Assembly (NCBI GenBank): GCA_017410145.1
Contig: JAFQRJ010000003.1
Coordinates: forward strand, 1-64,000
Source: Tyzzerella sp.
GTDB taxonomy: Bacteria; Bacillota; Clostridia; Lachnospirales; Lachnospiraceae
DNA: 64,000 bases
Reading direction: 5' to 3'
Shown: positions 58,344 to 64,000 of the stretch, in pieces
How positions within the stretch are numbered: the stretch's first letter is position 1
How the letters are laid out: the number at the start of each line of letters is the position of its first letter
Program-made: the position numbers and the translations under genes
The notes under the pieces: generated by a model
Databases searched by the model: none
What the model saw: the letters and a program-made list of their open reading frames with translations, nothing else
Told to the model about the DNA's origin: nothing

Positions 58344-59846
58344 CTATCTTCCATAGATGCGTGTGATGTTACACAGCGCCTTTGCAAGTCCCTCTGACAA
58401 CGCATCCTTTCTATAACGCCATGACCAATTGTCTGTTCCAACCCCCGGCGTATTCATGCGTCCTTCTTCACCAATTCCCAGTATATCCTGCATCGGGAAA
58501 ATGGCATATGTAGCAATCGTACCCATACAAGTACGGATAAAATCCCAATGGATATTATATCCATCTGTATTCATATAATAGCGAACCTTGTCTCTAGAAT
58601 ATTCAGAAGCATTCGCATACCAACCTTTCGTGGTATTATTATCATGTGTCCCTGTATAGCACACGCAGTTTGTCGTATCAAACTGATGTGGTAAGAACGT
58701 ACTTTCATCACCCGCATCAAATCCAAACTGTAGCACCCTCATACCTGGAAGCTTAAAACGGTCTCGAAGTGCTTCCACCTCCGGTGTAATAATTCCCAAA
58801 TCTTCTGCAATAATAGGAAGGTCTTCGCCTAATTCCTTCCCAAATGCGAGAAATAACTCTTCTCTCGGACCAGGAACCCATTTCCCATTGATTGCGGTTT
58901 CCTCTCCATATGGAACTGCCCAATAGCTTTCCAAACCACGAAAATGATCAATACGCAAATAGTCCGTTAATTTCAACTGATGGCGTACTCTTTGAACCCA
59001 CCATTTAAACCCATCCTTCTTCTGTGCCTTCCAGTCATAAAGTGGATTGCCCCAAAGCTGACCGGTTGCTGAGAAATAGTCCGGTGGTACTCCTGCAACC
59101 ACAACAGGATAACCTTCGCTGTCCAATTGAAACAATTCTTGATTGGCCCACACGTCTGCGCTATCCAATGATACGAATAGTGGAATATCTCCAATGATTT
59201 CAATGTCATTTTCATTGGCATACTCTTTTAATTCTAACCACTCTTTGTGGAACATAAACTGCACAAAATAATAATATTTTACTTCTTCCTTCAAAAGCTC
59301 CTGCAATTTTTCTTTCACTTCGGCTGTCGGCCTGCGGTATTCTTCTTTCCAAGCAAGCCACTCTCTGCCCTCATGCATATCTTTGCACGCCATGTAAAGC
59401 GCATAATCGCCGAGCCAGTCCATGTTATCTGCCAAGAAGTCCTCATACTCCTCCAACAGCACCTTATCAGCCTTCTCCTGAAATCGTGAAGCTGCCAGTC
59501 TTAATATCCTTGTCTTCCAAGGAATAATTGCACCATAATCTACTTTATCCTCTTGACCAACTGGACAGTCGTTAAGTTCCCACACTTCCAACAACCCCAA
59601 TTTCATCAAACATTCCGGGCTTATCAATAATGGCTGTCCTGCAAATGCAGAAAAACCTTGATATGGAGAATCTCCAAACCCAGTTGGGGTCAATGGCAAA
59701 GTCTGCCACAAATGCTGTCCGGATGCCTTTAAAAAATCTATAAAATCGTAGGCTGCCTGTCCCAAATCTCCAATCCCATACGGTGATGGAAGTGAAGTTG
59801 GGTGGAGCAATATGCCTGAAACTCTTGCTTTTTTTACATTACTCAT
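58344..59846 (-). CDS. malQ: 4-alpha-glucanotransferase (second copy)
   Basis: A 500-residue GH77 amylomaltase, paralogous to the protein at 32966. Motifs: TSLPSPYGIGDLG, RIDHFRGLESYWAVPYGEE, IIAEDLGIIT and YTGTHDNNTTKGW. It is not linked to transporter genes and is probably for glycogen or intracellular maltodextrin metabolism, as opposed to the operon copy. It has its own promoter (59883-59911). Confidence 0.93.
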   Translation of the reverse strand: MSNVKKARVSGILLHPTSLPSPYGIGDLGQAAYDFIDFLKASGQHLWQTLPLTPTGFGDSPYQGFSAFAGQPLLISPECLMKLGLLEVWELNDCPVGQEDKVDYGAIIPWKTRILRLAASRFQEKADKVLLEEYEDFLADNMDWLGDYALYMACKDMHEGREWLAWKEEYRRPTAEVKEKLQELLKEEVKYYYFVQFMFHKEWLELKEYANENDIEIIGDIPLFVSLDSADVWANQELFQLDSEGYPVVVAGVPPDYFSATGQLWGNPLYDWKAQKKDGFKWWVQRVRHQLKLTDYLRIDHFRGLESYWAVPYGEETAINGKWVPGPREELFLAFGKELGEDLPIIAEDLGIITPEVEALRDRFKLPGMRVLQFGFDAGDESTFLPHQFDTTNCVCYTGTHDNNTTKGWYANASEYSRDKVRYYMNTDGYNIHWDFIRTCMGTIATYAIFPMQDILGIGEEGRMNTPGVGTDNWSWRYRKDALSEGLAKALCNITRIYGR

Positions 59847-59868
59847 ATCGTGATCCTCATTCTTTTCA

Positions 59869-59891
59869 TTTACAATATAGATATTATACTA
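59869..59891. repeat. direct repeat copy 1 in the malQ2-pncB spacer
   Basis: TTTACAATATAGA-TAT-TATACTA (23 bp), matching copy 2 at 59929-59952. It covers the -10 of the malQ2 promoter. Candidate regulator site. Confidence 0.55.
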
Positions 59892-59911
59892 GACTATTTT
59901 TCCAAAGGCAA
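59883..59911 (-). promoter_or_regulatory. promoter of malQ2-plsC
   Basis: TTGCCT (59911-59906), 17-bp spacer, TATAAT (59888-59883) on the minus strand, 37 bp before the malQ2 ATG. Confidence 0.72.
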
Positions 59912-59922
59912 CTTTTTTGAAA

Positions 59923-59951
59923 TTTACATTTGCAATATAGAGTGTTATACT
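59923..59951 (+). promoter_or_regulatory. promoter of pncB-ddl-murF
   Basis: TTTACA (59923-59928), 17-bp spacer, TATACT (59946-59951), 45 bp before the pncB ATG. Repeat copy 2 covers the spacer and -10. Confidence 0.7.
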
Positions 59952-59952
59952 A
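59929..59952. repeat. direct repeat copy 2 in the malQ2-pncB spacer
   Basis: TTTGCAATATAGA-GTG-TTATACTA (24 bp), 60 bp from copy 1 and in the same orientation. It overlaps the pncB promoter. Confidence 0.55.
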
Positions 59953-59996
59953 ATAAGAAAGACTTTTACAAAGTAGAAAAAAGGAGTTGAAGAAAC

Positions 59997-61445
59997 ATGA
60001 GCAGAAATCTCACTTTACTAACAGATCTTTATGAATTGACAATGATGCAGGGATACTTTGAACGCCAAGCAAACGACATTGTTGTGTTTGACATGTTTTT
60101 CCGTTCAAATCCTAACAAATCCGGATACTCGATTGCCGCAGGACTAGACCAGGTAATTCAGTATATAAAAGATTTAAACTTTACCTATGACGATGTTGCG
60201 TATTTACGTAGTTTAGGCATCTTTAGCGAAGAATTCTTAAACTACCTTAGTGGCTTTCATTTTAGCGGAAATCTTTATGCGATTCCGGAAGGAACCGTCG
60301 TTTTCCCAAGAGAACCTCTTATTAAAGTGGTTGCACCGATTATGGAAGCTCAATTAATAGAGACCGCAATTTTAAATATTGTAAATCACCAATCTCTGAT
60401 TGCAACCAAAGCGGCTCGCGTGGTTTATGCTGCCGAAGGCGATGGTATTATGGAGTTTGGTCTTAGACGTGCCCAAGGACCGGATGCCGGACTTTATGGT
60501 GCAAGAGCAGCCATGATTGGTGGATGTATCGGAACCTCCAACGTTCTGGCAGGACAAATGTTTGACGTCCCTGTAAAAGGTACCCACGCCCATAGTTGGA
60601 TTATGAGTTTCCCGGATGAATATACGGCATTTAAAACGTATGCCAATTTATATCCAAGTGCTTGTATTTTACTTGTTGATACCTATGACACTCTAAAATC
60701 CGGTGTGCCGAACGCAATTCGCGTGTTTACCGAGATGCAAAAAGCCGGCATCCCTCTTACAAACTACGGTATCCGCCTCGACAGCGGAGACCTTGCATAT
60801 TTATCTAAGAAAGCTCGTAAAATGTTAGATGAGGCAGGGTTTGAAACTGCTGTCATTTCCGCATCCAACGACTTGGATGAATTCTTAATTCACGATTTAA
60901 AAATCCAAGGTGCAAAAATCACTTCTTGGGGTGTAGGTACGAACTTGATAACTTCGAAGGATTGTCCTTCTTTTGGTGGCGTATATAAACTGGCTGCCAT
61001 TCAACAAGAAGACGGCACTTTTATCTCCAAAATTAAGCTTTCTGAAAACTCAGAAAAGATTACAAACCCAGGAAACAAAACCGTTTATCGTATCTATGAC
61101 AATGAGACAGGCAAGATGCGTGCCGACTTGATTTGCTTTGCTGATGAGACCTTTGATGAAACACAAGATTTGAAAATATTTGACCCGATGGAACCTTGGA
61201 AAAAAACAAAACTTTACGGCGGAACTTACCACATGCGTGAAATTCTTGTTCCTGTTTTCATTAATGGTCAATGCGTATACGAATCTCCGAGTGTTATGGA
61301 GATTGCAGCATACTGCAAACAAGAAAAAGACACCTTGTGGGATGAAACGAAACGTCTCTTTAACCCACATAAGGTTTATATTGATTTGTCTCAGAAATTA
61401 TTCGATGAGAAACAAGCTTTATTAAATCAAATGGATAAGGAATAA
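59997..61445 (+). CDS. pncB: nicotinate phosphoribosyltransferase
   Basis: A 482-residue enzyme of NAD salvage making nicotinate mononucleotide from nicotinate and PRPP. Motifs: LLTDLYELTMMQGYF at the N-terminus, EFGLRRAQGPDAG (near residue 151), THAHSWIM and IRLDSGDLAYLS. It is of the longer Gram-positive type. AAGGAG 9-10 nt before the ATG supports the start. First gene of a plus-strand set with ddl and murF. Confidence 0.94.
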   Translation: MSRNLTLLTDLYELTMMQGYFERQANDIVVFDMFFRSNPNKSGYSIAAGLDQVIQYIKDLNFTYDDVAYLRSLGIFSEEFLNYLSGFHFSGNLYAIPEGTVVFPREPLIKVVAPIMEAQLIETAILNIVNHQSLIATKAARVVYAAEGDGIMEFGLRRAQGPDAGLYGARAAMIGGCIGTSNVLAGQMFDVPVKGTHAHSWIMSFPDEYTAFKTYANLYPSACILLVDTYDTLKSGVPNAIRVFTEMQKAGIPLTNYGIRLDSGDLAYLSKKARKMLDEAGFETAVISASNDLDEFLIHDLKIQGAKITSWGVGTNLITSKDCPSFGGVYKLAAIQQEDGTFISKIKLSENSEKITNPGNKTVYRIYDNETGKMRADLICFADETFDETQDLKIFDPMEPWKKTKLYGGTYHMREILVPVFINGQCVYESPSVMEIAAYCKQEKDTLWDETKRLFNPHKVYIDLSQKLFDEKQALLNQMDKE

Positions 61446-61463
61446 TAAAGGAGTATTGTAAAT

Positions 61464-62519
61464 ATGAAAATCGTTGTTTTAGCTGGTGGTTTAAGCACTG
61501 AACGTGATGTATCACTTGCATCCGGTGCCGGAATCTGTAAAACTTTAAGAGAAAGAGGTCACGATGCTTTTCTTCTTGATGTATATTTAGGTTTCCCGAA
61601 GGCCCCGGAAAACTTAGAAAAGGTGTTTTCACTTCCAAATGCCGGGCTTGAAATTGCAGAAGGAATCAAAACAACAGAGCCGGACTTGGCTGCTATTAAA
61701 GCTTCCAGAGAAGACCAGACCGATTGCTTTGTGGGACCAAATGTCATTGAAATATGCCGCCTGGCAGATATTGTTTTTATGGCCCTTCACGGTGATGTTG
61801 GGGAAAATGGTAAATTACAGGCTACATTCGATATTCTGGGAATCCGCTATACCGGTCCAAATTATTTAGGAAGTGCTCTCGCAATGGATAAAGGCATTGC
61901 GAAACAGATCTTTAAGACATCCGGCGTCCCTACGCCCCTTGGATGCGCCCTAAAAAAAGCGGATAGAAATAAGTCCCTGTCTGATTTGGGCTTAAAACTT
62001 CCGGTGGTTGTAAAACCTTGTTCCGGAGGATCTAGTATTGGTGTGTATATTGTACATACAGAAGATGAATATTATAATGCAATCCAGAACTCTTTCTGCT
62101 ACGAGGACGAGGTTGTAATTGAACCTTATATCAAAGGACGGGAATTTGCCTGTGGCATTATTGACGGCAAAGCACTTCCTGTCATTGAAATTATTCCTAA
62201 AACCGGATTCTTCGATTATGCCAACAAATATCAGGCCGGAGCAACGGAAGAAATCTGTCCGGCGCAGATTCCGGAAGAAGTTGCTGAAAGAATCCAACGT
62301 GCAACAGAGCTTGCATTTCAGTCACTGAAATTAGATGTGTACTCCCGTGCAGATTTTCTCTGGGATGAAAATGACGATATTTATTGTCTGGAGGTAAACA
62401 CCCTCCCAGGTATGACTTCTGCGAGCTTGCTTCCGCAGGAAGCTGCCGCTGCAGGTATTCCATACGGAGAACTCTGCGAACTTATTATCAAAAAATCATT
62501 AGAACGTTACAACGTCTAA
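61464..62519 (+). CDS. ddl: D-alanine-D-alanine ligase
   Basis: A 351-residue ATP-grasp ligase that makes D-Ala-D-Ala for peptidoglycan. Motifs: GGLSTERDVSLASG at the N-terminus, VVVKPCSGGSSIGVYIV (near residue 180) and the C-terminal CLEVNTLPGMTSASLLPQEA. No lactate-specific substitution is claimed. AAGGAG before the ATG; it lies 18 bp after pncB and 14 bp before murF, whose product uses the dipeptide. Confidence 0.93.
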   Translation: MKIVVLAGGLSTERDVSLASGAGICKTLRERGHDAFLLDVYLGFPKAPENLEKVFSLPNAGLEIAEGIKTTEPDLAAIKASREDQTDCFVGPNVIEICRLADIVFMALHGDVGENGKLQATFDILGIRYTGPNYLGSALAMDKGIAKQIFKTSGVPTPLGCALKKADRNKSLSDLGLKLPVVVKPCSGGSSIGVYIVHTEDEYYNAIQNSFCYEDEVVIEPYIKGREFACGIIDGKALPVIEIIPKTGFFDYANKYQAGATEEICPAQIPEEVAERIQRATELAFQSLKLDVYSRADFLWDENDDIYCLEVNTLPGMTSASLLPQEAAAAGIPYGELCELIIKKSLERYNV

Positions 62520-62533
62520 TTGGAGGAAAAACC

Positions 62534-63901
62534 ATGAAAGCAATGTCTTTAAAAGAAATCGCTGCTGCATGTGGCGGACATTACTATGGAGAAGAATCTA
62601 AGTTAAATAAAAAAGTAAGCGGTGTTGCAATTGACAGTCGCAAAATTGAAGAAGGCTATTTATTTATTCCAATAAAAGGTGCTCGCGTAGACGGGCACAC
62701 TTTTATTTCTCAAGTTATGGAAAAAGGAGCACTTTGTACCTTAAGTGAGAAACCTTTGGATACAGAATCAGATACCTACATATTAGTAGAATCCTGCGAA
62801 CAGGCCTTGAAAGACTTGGCAGAGCACTATCGCAATGCACTTGATATCAAGGTAATTGGTATTACAGGCAGCGTTGGCAAAACAAGCACCAAAGAAATGA
62901 TTGCCTCAGTACTTTCACAAAAATACAATGTACTAAAGACGGCAGGCAACTTCAACAATGAAATCGGGCTTCCGCTGACCATTTTCAACATTCGCAAAGA
63001 GCACCAAGTGGCAGTTTTGGAAATGGGTATCAGTGATTTTGGAGAAATGCATCGCCTTGCAAAAATGGCAAGACCGGACATCTGTGTTATTACAAATATC
63101 GGACTTTGCCATTTGGAAAACTTAATTGACCGGGATGGCATTCTGAAAGCAAAAACAGAAATGTTTGACTTTGCCAGACCAAGCGCTAAATTTATTCTAA
63201 ACGGCGATGACGATAAATTAATCACGGTAAAAGAATGGGAAGGACGTAATCCGATTTACTTTGGATTATCCACAGAGCTTGATGCTTATGCAAAAGATAT
63301 CCACAGTCTTTCACTCAAAGGAACAGCCTGCACCATTTGTCTTGAGGATAACTCCTTCGCGGTTACAATTCCGATTCCGGGGCACCATATGGTGTACAAC
63401 GCATTAGCCGGAGCCTTGGTCGGTCGCGAACTTGGTCTGAATCCTGAAGAAATCAAAGCCGGGATTGAGGCACTTGTCCCGGTATCCGGACGAAACAACT
63501 TGATAGAAACAGAAAAGTTCCTCATCATTGACGACTGCTATAATGCAAACCCAATTTCAACAAAAGCCTCCTTAGATGTACTGGCAACTGCGGACACTCG
63601 TAAAGTCGCTATCTTAGGGGATATGTTTGAACTTGGGGAAAACGAAAAGGAACTTCATTACAATGTTGGACGGCACGCTGCCCAAAAAGAAATAGATGTA
63701 TGTATTTGTATTGGAAATCTCTCACAAGAGACAGCCAGAGGTGCTACTTCTTGTTCCAACTGCCAAGTAAAGCATTTTGAAACAAAGAAAGATTTTTTAG
63801 CACAAGCAGGTGCCTTGCTTAAAACAGGAGATACCATTCTCGTAAAAGCTTCTCATGGAATGGAATTTCCTGAGATTGTGGAGAATTTGCAAAAATACTA
63901 A
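62534..63901 (+). CDS. murF: UDP-MurNAc-tripeptide-D-alanyl-D-alanine ligase
   Basis: A 455-residue Mur ligase adding D-Ala-D-Ala to the UDP-MurNAc tripeptide. ATP loop GITGSVGKTSTKEMI near residue 113, the central NIGLCHLENL region, and the C-terminal IDDCYNANPISTKASL and GDMFELGE. The ATG at 62534 has GGAGG 6 nt upstream; the open frame upstream overlaps ddl and is not used. The preceding ddl provides its substrate. Confidence 0.93.
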   Translation: MKAMSLKEIAAACGGHYYGEESKLNKKVSGVAIDSRKIEEGYLFIPIKGARVDGHTFISQVMEKGALCTLSEKPLDTESDTYILVESCEQALKDLAEHYRNALDIKVIGITGSVGKTSTKEMIASVLSQKYNVLKTAGNFNNEIGLPLTIFNIRKEHQVAVLEMGISDFGEMHRLAKMARPDICVITNIGLCHLENLIDRDGILKAKTEMFDFARPSAKFILNGDDDKLITVKEWEGRNPIYFGLSTELDAYAKDIHSLSLKGTACTICLEDNSFAVTIPIPGHHMVYNALAGALVGRELGLNPEEIKAGIEALVPVSGRNNLIETEKFLIIDDCYNANPISTKASLDVLATADTRKVAILGDMFELGENEKELHYNVGRHAAQKEIDVCICIGNLSQETARGATSCSNCQVKHFETKKDFLAQAGALLKTGDTILVKASHGMEFPEIVENLQKY

Positions 63902-63922
63902 TGAAATAACATAAGCTTATAA

Positions 63923-63956
63923 AAAGGGAACGACCTATAAGAAAGTCGTTCCCTTT
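63923..63956 (+). terminator. terminator after murF
   Basis: AAAGGGAACGAC (63923-63934) pairs perfectly with GTCGTTCCCTTT (63945-63956) around a 10-nt loop. Confidence 0.85.
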
Positions 63957-63970
63957 CATCATTTATATCA

Positions 63971-64000
63971 TTATTTCTCAGCCAAAACAGCCTTTATAAA
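63971..64000 (-). CDS. possible 3' end of a gene running off the window
   Basis: On the minus strand the last 30 bases read FIKAVLAEK followed by TAA (63973-63971). The position, just after the murF terminator, fits the tail of a convergent gene, but nine codons are too few to identify it. Confidence 0.3.
   Translation of the reverse strand, partial: FIKAVLAEK

Noticed and set aside
1-64000. CRISPR arrays, tRNA or rRNA genes, complete insertion sequences
   Set aside because: No regularly spaced direct repeats, cloverleaf-type sequences, rRNA segments or DDE transposase genes were seen on reading. A covariance-model and IS search would be needed to exclude short or degenerate cases.

Overview
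The window looks like chromosome of a low-GC, sporulation-gene-bearing anaerobe of the Clostridia, most likely Lachnospiraceae. The evidence is the gene content: spoIIID, spoIIR, a SPOCS/LysM spore-envelope protein, a leaderless CwlC-type amidase, a DUF6472 microprotein, a FeoB-associated Cys-rich peptide, an EFR1 flavodoxin-ferredoxin, and the pfkA-dnaE and ispE-gntR-spoIIR neighbourhoods. Taxonomy is inferred from gene content only; no rRNA or tRNA gene was seen.

1-9.6 kb is an AT-rich mobile element, probably an integrative mobilizable element lodged against the 3' end of a guaA-type gene. From the left edge it holds an MvaI/BcnI-family restriction endonuclease convergent with two DNA methyltransferases, a MobV relaxase broken by a +1 change in an A7 run, an oriT-like cruciform, a tandem 21-bp repeat, and the overlapping operon xis-int-mobC-tnpV. 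The integrase has an in-frame TAA at codon 30. An XRE repressor with two uncharacterised cargo genes lies on the other strand. Between xis and the repressor is a 280-bp switch with four copies of one operator: one fills the 17-bp spacer of a consensus promoter for the mobility operon, and another overlaps the repressor's own -10. The left attachment site must lie outside the window.

9.6-32.9 kb is ordinary chromosome: an ATP-PPase-only GMP synthase, parvulin foldase, endonuclease III, PAP2 phosphatase, a DtxR-type regulator, the feoA-feoB-Cys-rich peptide iron operon with candidate metal-regulator boxes, a lipoprotein amidase, a CLC^F-like channel, a GH20 hexosaminidase, HelD, a D-lactate-type dehydrogenase whose ribosome binding site lies in a 16-bp perfect palindrome, a three-gene operon (degenerate sigma-like protein, EFR1 protein, YfcC transporter), a CwlC-like amidase, a Cof phosphatase, an overlapping nucleotidase-GH2 pair and a PRTase-like protein.

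32.9-45.9 kb carries a maltodextrin-type operon (binding protein, two permeases, LacI regulator, malQ) with a consensus promoter, a perfect LacI-type operator and an attenuator-like hairpin after the binding-protein gene. Then come spoIIID, a CDF metal exporter divergent from its probable TetR regulator, a GltS-type glutamate carrier, an acyltransferase with a zinc ribbon, an Sfp-type transferase, a trigger-factor-like lipoprotein and a small membrane-anchored protein.

45.9-64 kb is a dense, mostly minus-strand core: DUF1934 protein, murI, pfkA, dnaE, cvfB, acyl-ACP thioesterase, spoIIR, a GntR regulator, ispE, a SPOCS/LysM protein, a PrcB-like lipoprotein, plsC and a second malQ. It is followed by a divergent plus-strand set pncB-ddl-murF. 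The intergenic region between malQ2 and pncB contains two promoters, each overlapped by a copy of the same 23-24 bp repeat.
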